Notes: a model not told the origin generated them from the letters alone. 64,000 nt of DNA from Flavobacterium sp. GSB-24 (GCF_027924665.1 NZ_AP027043.1:2480001-2544000); one strand, 5' to 3'. Positions 42,109 to 50,974 are shown, counted from the stretch's first letter. Numbers and translations are program-made.

Positions 42109-45100
42109 ATGGAACAACAAATACCATATATTCCTAAAAATAAAGTAAGAATTGTCACTGCTGCTTCGCTTTTCGACGGACATGATGCCGCCATAAATAT
42201 TATGCGTCGTATTATTCAGTCAACAGGAGTTGAAGTAATTCACCTAGGCCATGACAGAAGCGTTGAAGAAGTGGTAAATACCGCTATTCAAGAAGATGCC
42301 AATGCTATTGCTATGACATCTTACCAAGGCGGGCACAATGAATACTTTAAATATATGTATGATCTGCTTCATGAAAAAGGAGCGGGGCATATAAAAATAT
42401 TCGGCGGCGGCGGCGGTGTAATTCTGCCAAGCGAAATTGCCGAATTGCATGAATATGGTATTACCAGAATTTATTCTCCAGACGACGGACGTTCTTTAGG
42501 TTTGCAGGGAATGATTAATGACTTGGTTGAACGTTCTGATTTTCCTATCGGAGATCAATTGAACGGAGAAGTAGATCACATCGAAAATAAAGTGCCTACA
42601 GCCATTGCACGTTTGATTTCTGCTGCAGAAAACTTCCCAGAAATTGCAAAACCTGTTTTTGATAAAATTCACGAAAACAATACGAGTTCTAAAATTCCAG
42701 TTTTAGGAATTACAGGAACTGGTGGAGCAGGAAAATCTTCTTTGGTAGATGAATTGGTTCGTCGTTTTTTAATTGATTTCCCAGAAAAAACAATCGGATT
42801 AATTTCTGTCGACCCTTCGAAGAGAAAAACAGGAGGAGCACTTTTAGGAGACAGAATTCGTATGAATGCCATAAATAATCCACGTGTTTATATGCGTTCG
42901 CTGGCAACTCGCCAGTCGAATTTGGCTTTGTCTAAATATGTAGCCGAGGCGATTCAGGTTTTAAAAGCCGCAAAATACGATTTGATTATTTTGGAAACTT
43001 CGGGTATTGGTCAGTCTGATACTGAAATTATGGATCATTCTGATGTGTCCTTATATGTAATGACACCAGAATTTGGAGCCGCAACACAATTGGAAAAAAT
43101 CGACATGCTTGATTTTGCCGATTTAGTGGCTTTAAACAAATTTGATAAACGCGGCGCACTTGATGCTTTGCGCGATGTAAAAAAACAATATCAGAGAAAT
43201 CATAATCTTTGGGATAAAAATCCTGATGAAATGCCGGTTTTCGGAACAATCGCTTCTCAGTTTAACGATCCAGGAATGAACACGCTTTACAAAGCGATTA
43301 TGGATAAAGTGGTGGAGAAAACCGATTCTGATTTGAAATCGACTTTTGAAATCACCAAAGAAATGAGCGAGAAGATCTTCGTGATTCCGCCGGGAAGAAC
43401 ACGTTATTTATCTGAAATTGCAGAGAATAACAGAAGTTATGATGAAATCGCACTTTCGCAGCAAAAAGTAGCGCAGAAATTATACGGAATTTTCAAAACC
43501 ATCGAATCGGTTTCTGGGAAAGTGCCGCAGATCACAAAAGCAGGAATTGACGATTCGACTGTTTTAACTGCAGGATTTCAAGAACACGACGAAAATAGAA
43601 TCTTTTTAAATCTTTTACTGAATCAATTCGATAAAGTAAAAATGGATTTAGATCCGTATAATTGGGAGATTATCTTGAATTGGGATGAAAAAGTAGCGAA
43701 ATACAAAAATCCGGTTTATAGTTTTAAAGTCCGTGATAAAGAAATCAAGATTGCCACGCATTCTGAAAGTTTATCGCATTTACAGATTCCGAAAATTGCT
43801 TTGCCTAAATACGAAGGCTGGGGCGATATTCTGCGTTGGAATTTACAGGAAAATGTTCCTGGCGAATTTCCGTTTGCTTCGGGATTATATCCGTTTAAAC
43901 GTGAAGGCGAAGATCCGTCAAGAATGTTTGCGGGCGAGGGCGGACCAGAAAGAACTAATAAACGTTTTCATTACGTAAGTGCAGGAATGCCTGCAAAACG
44001 TCTTTCGACTGCTTTTGACAGCGTAACCTTATACGGAAACGATCCAGATTTACGTCCAGATATTTATGGAAAAATAGGAAATGCAGGAGTTTCAATCTGC
44101 TGTCTGGATGATGCGAAAAAACTATATTCAGGTTTCGATTTGGTTCACGCTTTAACTTCGGTAAGTATGACCATCAACGGACCAGCGCCTATGCTGTTAG
44201 GTTTCTTTATGAATGCCGCAATCGATCAGCAATGCGAATTGTACATCAAGGCCAACGAATTAGAAAAAGAAGTTGAAGCTAAAATCAACAAAATATATAA
44301 AGACAAAGGAATCGAAAGACCAAAATACCAAGGCGATCTACCAGAAGGAAACAACGGTTTAGGATTAATGCTTTTGGGCGTTACGGGAGATCAGGTTTTA
44401 CCTTTGGATGTTTATAACGAAATAAAAGCCAAAACTTTATCGCAAGTTCGTGGAACGGTTCAAGCCGATATTTTAAAAGAAGATCAGGCGCAAAACACTT
44501 GTATTTTCTCAACCGAATTTGCTTTGCGATTAATGGGCGACGTTCAGGAATATTTTATTACCAAAAACGTTCGTAATTTCTATTCGGTTTCGATTTCAGG
44601 ATATCATATTGCAGAGGCGGGAGCAAACCCGATTACGCAATTGGCATTTACACTTTCAAATGGTTTCACTTACGTGGAATATTATTTGAGCCGAGGCATG
44701 AACATCAACGATTTTGGACCGAATTTATCGTTCTTCTTCTCGAATGGAGTAGATCCAGAATATTCGGTTATTGGTCGTGTGGCGCGCAAGATTTGGGCAA
44801 AAGCCATGAAAAACAAATACGGAGCCAACGAAAGAGCACAAATGCTGAAATATCATATTCAAACTTCTGGACGTTCGTTACACGCACAGGAAATTGATTT
44901 CAACGATATTAGAACGACTTTACAGGCATTATACGCCATTTATGACAACTGTAATTCATTGCACACCAATGCATACGACGAAGCGATTACAACGCCAACA
45001 GAAGAATCTGTACGTCGTGCCATGGCAATTCAGTTGATTATCAATAAAGAATTAGGTTTAGCGAAAAATGAAAACCCAATTCAAGGTTCGTTCATCATCG

Positions 45101-45549
45101 AAGAATTAACCGATTTAGTCGAAGCAGCGGTTCTACAAGAATTCGACAGAATTACAGAAAGAGGAGGAGTTCTAGGCGCAATGGAAACTATGTACCAAAG
45201 ATCTAAAATTCAGGAAGAAAGTTTGTATTACGAAACCTTAAAACACAACGGAGATTTCCCAATTGTGGGTGTAAATACCTTCTTGAGTTCAAAAGGTTCA
45301 CCAACAGTAATTCCGGCTGAGGTTATTCGTGCAACTGAAGAAGAAAAACAATACCAGATTACGATGCTGGATAATCTGCATCAATTCCACGAAGCAAAAG
45401 TAAACGAGCATTTAAATACATTACAGCAAGCCGCTATTAAAAACGAAAACTTATTCGATCATTTAATGGAAGCTACAAAAGTTTGTTCGTTAGGGCAGAT
45501 TACTTCGGCTTTGTTTGAAGTGGGTGGGCAGTATAGAAGGAATATGTAA
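42109..45549 (+). CDS. icmF: Fused isobutyryl-CoA mutase (B12-domain, G-protein chaperone and mutase)
   Basis: The 1146-residue protein has three parts in the IcmF order. The B12-binding domain (about 10-145) has D23-G-H-D-A-A and G99GGGGV. The MeaB-like GTPase (about 195-410) has P-loop GTGGAGKS (203-210) and '[13 protein letters not shown]'. The mutase TIM-barrel and small-subunit region runs from about 560. It interconverts isobutyryl-CoA and n-butyryl-CoA (or isovaleryl/pivalyl-CoA) with adenosylcobalamin, and the fused GTPase gates cofactor loading. Adding the separate chaperone and both mutase parts in one chain is diagnostic of IcmF rather than MutAB. Single gene; a hairpin terminator follows. 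Confidence 0.95.
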   Translation: MEQQIPYIPKNKVRIVTAASLFDGHDAAINIMRRIIQSTGVEVIHLGHDRSVEEVVNTAIQEDANAIAMTSYQGGHNEYFKYMYDLLHEKGAGHIKIFGGGGGVILPSEIAELHEYGITRIYSPDDGRSLGLQGMINDLVERSDFPIGDQLNGEVDHIENKVPTAIARLISAAENFPEIAKPVFDKIHENNTSSKIPVLGITGTGGAGKSSLVDELVRRFLIDFPEKTIGLISVDPSKRKTGGALLGDRIRMNAINNPRVYMRSLATRQSNLALSKYVAEAIQVLKAAKYDLIILETSGIGQSDTEIMDHSDVSLYVMTPEFGAATQLEKIDMLDFADLVALNKFDKRGALDALRDVKKQYQRNHNLWDKNPDEMPVFGTIASQFNDPGMNTLYKAIMDKVVEKTDSDLKSTFEITKEMSEKIFVIPPGRTRYLSEIAENNRSYDEIALSQQKVAQKLYGIFKTIESVSGKVPQITKAGIDDSTVLTAGFQEHDENRIFLNLLLNQFDKVKMDLDPYNWEIILNWDEKVAKYKNPVYSFKVRDKEIKIATHSESLSHLQIPKIALPKYEGWGDILRWNLQENVPGEFPFASGLYPFKREGEDPSRMFAGEGGPERTNKRFHYVSAGMPAKRLSTAFDSVTLYGNDPDLRPDIYGKIGNAGVSICCLDDAKKLYSGFDLVHALTSVSMTINGPAPMLLGFFMNAAIDQQCELYIKANELEKEVEAKINKIYKDKGIERPKYQGDLPEGNNGLGLMLLGVTGDQVLPLDVYNEIKAKTLSQVRGTVQADILKEDQAQNTCIFSTEFALRLMGDVQEYFITKNVRNFYSVSISGYHIAEAGANPITQLAFTLSNGFTYVEYYLSRGMNINDFGPNLSFFFSNGVDPEYSVIGRVARKIWAKAMKNKYGANERAQMLKYHIQTSGRSLHAQEIDFNDIRTTLQALYAIYDNCNSLHTNAYDEAITTPTEESVRRAMAIQLIINKELGLAKNENPIQGSFIIEELTDLVEAAVLQEFDRITERGGVLGAMETMYQRSKIQEESLYYETLKHNGDFPIVGVNTFLSSKGSPTVIPAEVIRATEEEKQYQITMLDNLHQFHEAKVNEHLNTLQQAAIKNENLFDHLMEATKVCSLGQITSALFEVGGQYRRNM

Positions 45550-45576
45550 AGATTTTATTTTTTTTAATATATGGAA

Positions 45577-45606
45577 AACCTCTCAAGATTTTGGGAGGTT
45601 TTTTTA
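45577..45606 (+). terminator. Terminator of icmF
   Basis: AACCTCTC pairs with GGGAGGTT (one mismatch) and is followed by a T-run; it sits 27 bp after the icmF stop. It separates icmF from the reverse-transcriptase leader. Confidence 0.8.
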
Positions 45607-45748
45607 TTCTTAGTAGTTTTTTTATTTTAAAATGTGGAAAACCGTACTTTAGTTTGAAAATTATTTGATTAATTTGAAAATTGTAAGAAATAATAGTGAA
45701 TAAGAGAGGGAGCCGAAAAATACGTTTTATGGTATAGAGTAAATCTAA

Positions 45749-46024
45749 CTCAACATTAAACGCTGTTGAGGAGGTCTAATTTCAGATATGCAAGAGAATA
45801 TTGAATAAATATCTCCTAAGCAATCTGTTATTCCCAGCGCTGTTAATAACAGATTGCTTAGGGATAATATGACTGGTATGTACTTATAGATGACTGGTTC
45901 TTTCATAGAATTTGAATTAATTTGTAAAGTTACAACAATAATTACCCGACTTGAAGGAGCGATGTTTAGGCATCAATAACGCATGTATTTTTCACATAAT
46001 AAAATTTGTAAAAGCAATGCTTCG
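45749..46024 (+). ncRNA. Candidate structured RNA (DRT-type template or regulator) before the reverse transcriptase
   Basis: There is no ORF of normal length in 45607-46059 but many foldable elements: CTCAACA/TGTTGAG (45749-45755 with 45764-45770); a 22-bp arm pair with one bulge (45810-45832 with 45845-45866, core CCTAAGCAATCTGTTATT) around a 12-nt loop; direct repeats ATGACTGGT at 45869 and 45890; palindrome TTGTAA-ag-TTACAA (45922-45935); GATG/CATC (45961-45974) and AAGC/GCTT (about 46013-46023). Some DRT systems place a template ncRNA at this position. No convincing -7/-33 pair was found, so the ends are uncertain. Confidence 0.5.
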
Positions 46025-46059
46025 TAGTCACCTTCTCTTTTTTCACTTTAAAAATTAAT

Positions 46060-47610
46060 ATGGCTGTAAATATACCAGTAGAAAAAAGCAAAGATTGGTT
46101 CAAATTAAAAAGGTATCCACATATTGGTTTTCCGTTGAAGTCACACGATCGTGCTGTTTGGATTGAAAATTATGTAACGAATTCTGAAAAAATTAGTAAA
46201 CATGACTTTCTTCCTTTCATTCATAAAAAAAGTAAAGTTAGAAAATTCAGAAAAGTTTATTCAAAAAAAACAGGGATATTAAAATATACTATTATAGATG
46301 GTAAAAAAGTATATCGTGTAGCAAGTAATAAAGAACGTGAATTGTTTTATGCAGGTCATCTAGATTCTTTGGTTTATAGTTATTACGCTGAAAAGTTGAC
46401 CAAGGATTATGAGAATATAATTTCGGAAAGAAAACTATCAGAAGTAGTTACTGCTTACAGAAAGATTCCGTTGAAAGAAAATTCAAAAAAAAATAAATGT
46501 AATATTGATTTTGCAATAGATGTTTTCAAATCAATTGAAGATTACCCTGACAAACATTTTATTGCTATTGCGTTTGATATTACCGGTTTTTTCGACAACT
46601 TAAACCACAAAAAACTTAGAATAAAGTGGAATGAAGTTATAGGTAATTCTGAAAAAGATATGCCTAAAGATCATTTTAACGTTTTCAAAAATATTACAAG
46701 ATTTAGTTATATTGATTTGGTTGATATTTTTAACGAATTTCAAGATAATATTTTTGTTAAAACAACCAAAAATTACAAGAAAGCCATCGCAAGAAAAAAA
46801 GTTTCAAAAATTAAATTTTTGAAAAAATCTGAAGCTATTGCATTTTGTACAAAAACAGAATTTATATCCAGATGTAAAAAACTTGTAAAAAAGAATAGGT
46901 TTATTAAAGATGAAAATGGTTTAGTTAAAACGAAAGATTTTGGAATTCCACAAGGGTCACCTATCAGTGCAATTTTAGCAAATATCTATATGTTGGATTT
47001 TGACTTTGAAATAAATGAACACATAAAAGGTATTAACGGTATATATAAGAGATATTCTGATGATATGGTGGTAATATGCCCATTAGATAAAAAACAAGAA
47101 GTGATTTCTCTTTTTAACAAAAAGATTGATGATATTAATTTAAGCATACAAGCTAAAAAAACTCAAGTATTTCATTTTCATCGTGATGGTAATTTATTAA
47201 AATGTGGTCAAGAATTTGAAAAACTGATAAATTTTGATAAAAATTTCATTTATCTAGGATTAGAGTTTGACGGTGTTGATGTAAAGATAAAATCAGCTAG
47301 TTTATCTGGATTTTATAGAAAAATGAAGCGAACGATTAAAAGAGCAAAACATTTCTCTACTTCTGCTAGTACCAAATATCCAGGTGAACTCTTCAAACGA
47401 AGATTATTAAATAGTTTTACATATAAAGGCGCTACCAGAAGAAAAAAATATGTTTATAATGCTAATAAAAAATATTTCGAAGTGTCAGAACACTTTGATT
47501 GGGGAAATTTCTTATCATATGCATACAAGGCGCAAGCTATAAAATTCCCAAACAAGATAAAGAGTCAAATTAAGAGGCATTGGAATAAAATAGACAAACT
47601 TCTTAAATAA
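46060..47610 (+). CDS. Reverse transcriptase of the UG/DRT (defence) type
   Basis: The 516-residue RNA-directed DNA polymerase has palm motif A FDITGFFDN (172-180, D173), motif B-type GIPQGSPISAILANIYM (295-311) and motif C RYSDDMVVI (331-339, D334 and D335). The fingers region (about 60-165) and a thumb (about 370-450) surround them. There is no maturase, HNH or endonuclease domain (not a group II intron RT). No VTG or NAxxH retron signatures were seen. The N-terminus WFKLKRYPHIGFPL and the AYRK motif at 132-135 fit the UG/DRT group, perhaps near DRT2 or DRT9, which I cannot resolve from memory. A structured leader precedes it, and a small conserved gene and a regulator follow. Confidence 0.85.
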   Translation: MAVNIPVEKSKDWFKLKRYPHIGFPLKSHDRAVWIENYVTNSEKISKHDFLPFIHKKSKVRKFRKVYSKKTGILKYTIIDGKKVYRVASNKERELFYAGHLDSLVYSYYAEKLTKDYENIISERKLSEVVTAYRKIPLKENSKKNKCNIDFAIDVFKSIEDYPDKHFIAIAFDITGFFDNLNHKKLRIKWNEVIGNSEKDMPKDHFNVFKNITRFSYIDLVDIFNEFQDNIFVKTTKNYKKAIARKKVSKIKFLKKSEAIAFCTKTEFISRCKKLVKKNRFIKDENGLVKTKDFGIPQGSPISAILANIYMLDFDFEINEHIKGINGIYKRYSDDMVVICPLDKKQEVISLFNKKIDDINLSIQAKKTQVFHFHRDGNLLKCGQEFEKLINFDKNFIYLGLEFDGVDVKIKSASLSGFYRKMKRTIKRAKHFSTSASTKYPGELFKRRLLNSFTYKGATRRKKYVYNANKKYFEVSEHFDWGNFLSYAYKAQAIKFPNKIKSQIKRHWNKIDKLLK

Positions 47611-47657
47611 TTTAGGCGATAATCGCTCACAGTAGCAAAACAACAAATCCATAAAGT

Positions 47658-47749
47658 TTGTCATTTCGACGAAAGGAGAAATCTTCGTCCACTGAGCACG
47701 CACTGCTGCGCAGCTACTTGCGAAGATTTCTCCTCCGTCGAAATGACAA
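47658..47749. repeat. Palindromic GTCATTTCGACGAAxGGAGAAATC intergenic repeat
   Basis: The left arm (47658-47687) is an imperfect inverted copy of the right arm (47721-47749), about 27 of 29 positions. The loop holds a second palindrome, GCTGCGCAGC (47705-47714). Diverged relatives are at 56131-56222 and 2728-2755. It is a REP-like mobile-hairpin family typical of Flavobacterium, between the RT gene and the small gene at 47834. Confidence 0.75.
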
Positions 47750-47833
47750 GATTGCGTAAAAACTTTGCGGCTTAGCTTCCGATAACTATCGGGATTGCGA
47801 GATTTTTTAACATTAGAACTCTGCAAATAGAAA

Positions 47834-48148
47834 TCAATTAACAACCTCCCCAACATACCCCAAAAACTCCATTTCATCCATAGGAAACAAATGCAGAATC
47901 GTTTCCAAAATCAGACTTACATTAATAGTTGCACTTTTATCTTTTTTAGAAAAATTGTGCATGTCATTATCAAGCGCAAGAATGCATAATTTTAGTAAAT
48001 CAGTAATAAGACAGCCTAGCTCTAAATAATTGACAACTTTAAATTGTGCGGTATAAGAATGGGCTTCATTGGTTGGTTTTAGTGTCGTAAAATACTGAGC
48101 GGTTAATTTTTGTAGCTTTTGTAAAGTTTCAGTTGCATTGTTTTCCAT
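47834..48148 (-). CDS. Small conserved protein of unknown function, 104 aa (paralogue B)
   Basis: Paralogous to the 109-aa protein at 20551-20880: shared 'YFTTLKPTNEAHSYT', 'ELGCLITDLLKLCILAL', 'INVSLILETILHLFPMDEMEFL'. It has no signal peptide or membrane segment. It is divergent from an XRE regulator (193-bp gap), and convergent with the RT gene, which ends 224 bp away. Recurrence of this family beside both accessory loci may be meaningful or simply reflect a family common in the genus. Confidence 0.75.
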   Translation of the reverse strand: MENNATETLQKLQKLTAQYFTTLKPTNEAHSYTAQFKVVNYLELGCLITDLLKLCILALDNDMHNFSKKDKSATINVSLILETILHLFPMDEMEFLGYVGEVVN

Positions 48149-48244
48149 AAGGCGTATATTTTTAATTGGTTTACAATTTGACTTTTATAAATTTTGTATA
48201 AGAAAAATTGTACTTTTGTTTGTTTCGGCGAAGGAAGAAATAGA

Positions 48245-48274
48245 TTTTGCTGTACGAAATCATTTTTTGCTGTA
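48245..48274. promoter_or_regulatory. Direct repeats TTTTGCTGTA, operator-like
   Basis: TTTTGCTGTA occurs at 48245-48254 and 48265-48274, period 20 bp, between the divergent small gene and the XRE regulator. An AGATTTT/AAAATCT inverted pair overlaps (48243 and 48286 region). Candidate binding site of the XRE protein. Confidence 0.4.
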
Positions 48275-48340
48275 TCGCACGGCGTAAAATCTGTTTTTTA
48301 CATTTTACCAATTTTGACACTTTATTATTATCTTTGAATT

Positions 48341-48748
48341 ATGAGCACACTAACAAAACCAAATCATATAGGGCGAAAAATAAGCCGTATTCGTGAACTG
48401 CGAGATATGAAACAAGAAGCTTTGGCGCAGGCGTTAGGAACAAACCAGCAAGCAATTTCGGCTATGGAAAACAGCGAAACGATAGAAGAAGAAAGACTTG
48501 TTGAGGTGGCAAAAGCGCTTGGTGTATCGGTTGAAGCGATTAAGAATTTTTCAGACGAAGCAGCAATTAATTATTTTAATACTTTCAATGAAAGTCCTAA
48601 TAATTATTTTGGTCTAAACAATTGCACTTTCAATCCATTAGATAAATTAATGGAAACTGTAGAAGAGAATAAAAAGCTTTATGAGCGTTTGCTGAAAGCG
48701 GAACAAGATAAAATCGAATATTTAGAGAAACTATTAAAAAATAAATAA
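48341..48748 (+). CDS. XRE-family transcriptional regulator, 135 aa
   Basis: The N-terminal HTH (about 10-68) reads 'GRKISRIRELRDMKQEALAQALGTNQQAISAMENSETIEEERLVEVAKALGVSVEAI'. The C-terminal 30 residues form a coiled coil (NKKLYERLLKAEQDKIEYLEKLL) that may mediate dimerisation. A TATCTTTG box ends only 4 bp before the ATG, which would imply a leaderless transcript or a different promoter. It is divergent from the small conserved gene at 47834 and probably regulates it. Confidence 0.88.
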   Translation: MSTLTKPNHIGRKISRIRELRDMKQEALAQALGTNQQAISAMENSETIEEERLVEVAKALGVSVEAIKNFSDEAAINYFNTFNESPNNYFGLNNCTFNPLDKLMETVEENKKLYERLLKAEQDKIEYLEKLLKNK

Positions 48749-48774
48749 TCTTCTTAAATTATTTATTCATAAAA

Positions 48775-48802
48775 AAAGCACCAGCCAATGACTGATGCTT
48801 TT
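48775..48802. terminator. Terminator between the XRE gene and the secreted-protein cluster
   Basis: AAAAGCACCAG (48775-48785) pairs with CTGATGCTTTT (48792-48802) with one non-Watson-Crick position. It serves the leftward gene at 48827 and possibly the XRE gene. Confidence 0.65.
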
Positions 48803-48826
48803 TAACTTTTTGGGCAAAAAGAGTGA

Positions 48827-49213
48827 TTAACGGCGGAATCCTGGGCTATGATTAGCAGATTCGTCTAGTTTCACTGCTTTTACCTTTTTTGCAGCAACTT
48901 TAATTTCATGTTTCGCAACTTTGTCGTTTGCTTTCACTTCTAGAACATAAGTTCCAGCTGGAAAACTTTCTAAACTAATTGTTTTTGAAACTTCCAATTT
49001 ATTTGCTGCAGCGTCTCCTGCATAAAGTAAATTGTGATTCTCGTCGTAGATCGAGAAAGATGAATTCTCAACAGTGTCTAAAGTAAAGCTAACTACTTTT
49101 CCGTTTCCTGTTTTGATGTTTAAAATAAAATCACCTTTCCCATCAATGGCATAGGTAAACACAGTCGCTAAAAAAAAGGCAGCAACTAAACCGGCTTTGG
49201 TAAATTTTGTCAT
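48827..49213 (-). CDS. Secreted T9SS-CTD/DUF3244-like small beta-sandwich protein, paralogue 1
   Basis: The 128-residue protein has a signal peptide (to about 'FTYA', residue 22), then a small beta-sandwich: 'GKGDFILNIKTGNGKVVSFTLDTVENSSFSIYDENHNLLYAGDAAAN...LESFPAGTYVLEVKANDKVAKHEIKV'. The pattern of 'vslyd.nG.llys...' then 'l..fp.GtYvlev' is that of DUF3244 and T9SS C-terminal sorting folds, but here it is the whole protein. It differs most from the other three copies and lacks their upstream operator. Confidence 0.8.
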   Translation of the reverse strand: MTKFTKAGLVAAFFLATVFTYAIDGKGDFILNIKTGNGKVVSFTLDTVENSSFSIYDENHNLLYAGDAAANKLEVSKTISLESFPAGTYVLEVKANDKVAKHEIKVAAKKVKAVKLDESANHSPGFRR

Positions 49214-49485
49214 GTTTTTTTTAATTGTTAATTACTAAATGTGGAACGCGTAAAACTACAAATACAAATTTAATTTTTAGCAAAATTTTAGCATTTTTCG
49301 ATGCTTAAGTTGCTGAATTGTAATCAGATCTGTGTTTTGTTTGAACTATGTACGTAATTACTGGGCTCGCGGATTACTTTTTTTATGTTTTTTTTTAATG
49401 CTTGAAAATCAAACATTTGAATTAATAAGAATATTTTTTCAGAAAGAAATTAGTGTAAAAATTACATTTATATTTTAACGCAAAA

Positions 49486-49518
49486 AAAACAGCTCCGTAA
49501 CCAACCGCGAGCTGTTTT
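49486..49518. terminator. Terminator of paralogue 2
   Basis: AAAACAGCTC (49486-49495) pairs with GAGCTGTTTT (49509-49518), 13-nt loop. Near-identical hairpins follow paralogues 3 and 4. Confidence 0.8.
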
Positions 49519-49586
49519 TCTTCTTCAACAATAAAATATTCTAATTTTTTCTAACCTTATTTTATACCTGTAAAAAGTATAAAATA

Positions 49587-49988
49587 TTAACGTGTTGCAA
49601 CGCTTGTGTTTTTAGCAAAACCTGCTTTGTAAACAGAAGAAATCGCAGTTCTTGATAAAGCTGCATTTTCAGTTATTGTAATTTCGTATTTTGCTTTTTT
49701 TACGTTGTCTTCAACTTCTAAGAAATAAGTTCCCTCTGGAAATTCTTCTAGGCTGAAAGTTCTTAAGATTCCTTCTTTACCTGAAGCTGTTTCAGAATAA
49801 ATAAGTGTCCCATCTTTGTCATAAATAGCTAAATTGGCTTTCTGTACTTTGTTAAGTGCGAAAGTGATCAGTTTTCCATTAGCTTTTAATACGTGAAGAT
49901 TAAATTCTCCATTTCCGTCAATTGCGTAAGTGCTTATTCCTGTGAATAGCAACGCTGCTACTAAACTCAATTTTGCAATCTTTTTCAT
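49587..49988 (-). CDS. Secreted T9SS-CTD/DUF3244-like small protein, paralogue 2
   Basis: The 133-residue protein has signal MKKIAKLSLVAALLFTGISTYA, then 'IDGNGEFNLHVLKANGKLITFALNKVQKANLAIYDKDGTLIYSETASGKEGILRTFSLEEFPEGTYFLEVEDNVKKAKYEI'. It shares over 75% identity by eye with paralogue 3. The extracellular or periplasmic role is unknown; the abundance-type promoter (TTG-N23-TAATTTAG at 50029-50062) and the copied operator suggest inducible expression. The mature protein is about 111 residues. Confidence 0.85.
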   Translation of the reverse strand: MKKIAKLSLVAALLFTGISTYAIDGNGEFNLHVLKANGKLITFALNKVQKANLAIYDKDGTLIYSETASGKEGILRTFSLEEFPEGTYFLEVEDNVKKAKYEITITENAALSRTAISSVYKAGFAKNTSVATR

Positions 49989-50028
49989 GGTACTTAGTTT
50001 TTAAATTAATAGTTCTAATTCTCCGATG

Positions 50029-50062
50029 CTAAATTACTTACGAAATAGATGAAAAAGCGCAA
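50029..50062 (-). promoter_or_regulatory. Promoter of paralogue 2: TTG-N23-TAATTTAG
   Basis: Minus-strand TTG (CAA at 50060-50062) and TAATTTAG (CTAAATTA at 50029-50036) are spaced 23 bp, with the same spacing at paralogues 3 and 4. Confidence 0.65.
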
Positions 50063-50101
50063 CTGTGTTTTCCAATTTCTATGCTATATTCTCATTTACG
50101 A

Positions 50102-50115
50102 AACCGTTATAGGTT
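50102..50115. promoter_or_regulatory. Operator AACCGTTATAGGTT, copy 1
   Basis: A near-perfect dyad (AACC...GGTT) within a longer conserved ATTTACGAAACCGTTATAGG block, centred about 87 bp upstream of the inferred start of paralogue 2. Same geometry at copies 2 and 3. Confidence 0.7.
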
Positions 50116-50225
50116 AAAACTTGAATTATTTTTAACGTTTTTGTTAATTCGGTTATTTTTATTCAAAGTTTTGCTTGATTTTTTATTTACGTTGAATTAA
50201 GGATTTATTTACAAAAAGAATTGGT

Positions 50226-50335
50226 TTTTATCGCAGAGATTCGCAAAGTTTTCACAGAGATTCACAAAGTTTTTTTTACTAAGCTTTTGCGAATCTTCGT
50301 GCTTTACTTTGTGAAGCTCTGCGGTAAAAGCTAAA
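50226..50335. repeat. CGCAAAG-family repeat, copy 3
   Basis: ATCGCAGAGATTCGCAAAG and TTCACAAAGTTTT are followed by the inverted TTGCGAATCTTCGTGC and CTCTGCGGTAAAA arms. It belongs to the same family as 34755, 35703 and 51145. Confidence 0.6.
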
Positions 50336-50350
50336 AGTAAAGAGCAAAAA

Positions 50351-50382
50351 AAAACAGCTCTATAACCACAAAGAGCTGTTTT
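50351..50382. terminator. Terminator of paralogue 3
   Basis: AAAACAGCTC (50351-50360) pairs with GAGCTGTTTT (50373-50382). Confidence 0.8.
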
Positions 50383-50456
50383 TAAAACTTTAAAAGTTTT
50401 TAAACTTTACTAACTATCTAACCTCACTTTTATACTTTATGAGAGTATAAACTTTT

Positions 50457-50861
50457 TTAGCGTGTCGCCACACTTGTATTTTTTTCGAAACCTGGTTTAT
50501 AAACTGAAGAAACTGCATTTTGAGATAATACAGAAACATTATCAGTTACTTTAATTTCGTATTTTGATTTTTTCATATTGTCTTCAACTTCTAAGAAATA
50601 AGTTCCTTCTGGAAATTCTTCTAAGCTGAAAGTTCTCAAGATTCCATCTTTACCAGAAGCGGTTTCAGAATATATAAGAGATCCATCTTTATCATAAATA
50701 GATAAATTAGCTTTCTGAGTCTGATTAAGACCGAAAGTGATTAATTTTCCATTAGCTTTTAATACGTGAAGATTAAACTCCGCTGTTCCATCAATTGCAT
50801 ATGTGCTAATTCCTGTGAAAAGCAATGCAGCTACTAAACTCAATCTAACAATCTTTTTCAT
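50457..50861 (-). CDS. Secreted T9SS-CTD/DUF3244-like small protein, paralogue 3
   Basis: 134 residues; signal MKKIVRLSLVAALLFTGISTYA and the same core as paralogue 2 ('FNLHVLKANGKLITFGLNQTQKANLSIYDKDGSLIYSETASGKDGILRTFSLEEFPEGTYFLEVEDN'), both ending KNTSVATR. This identity of the C-terminus in paralogues 2 and 3 supports recent duplication. Role unknown. Confidence 0.85.
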   Translation of the reverse strand: MKKIVRLSLVAALLFTGISTYAIDGTAEFNLHVLKANGKLITFGLNQTQKANLSIYDKDGSLIYSETASGKDGILRTFSLEEFPEGTYFLEVEDNMKKSKYEIKVTDNVSVLSQNAVSSVYKPGFEKNTSVATR

Positions 50862-50901
50862 AGTATTTAGTTTTAAAATTAATAGTTCTAATTCTCTGAT
50901 G

Positions 50902-50935
50902 CTAAATTACTTCAGTTGTAAGTAAAAAATCACAA
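50902..50935 (-). promoter_or_regulatory. Promoter of paralogue 3: TTG-N23-TAATTTAG
   Basis: CTAAATTA at 50902-50909 and CAA at 50933-50935 on the plus strand give TAATTTAG and TTG on the minus strand, spaced 23 bp. Confidence 0.65.
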
Positions 50936-50974
50936 CTATATTTTCCTATTTCTATGCTGTATTCTCATTTACGA

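Noticed and set aside
46060..47610. Group II intron or retron origin for the reverse transcriptase
   Set aside because: No maturase, HNH or endonuclease domain and no intron domain V-like 3' end were seen; the VTG and NAxxH retron signatures are absent.
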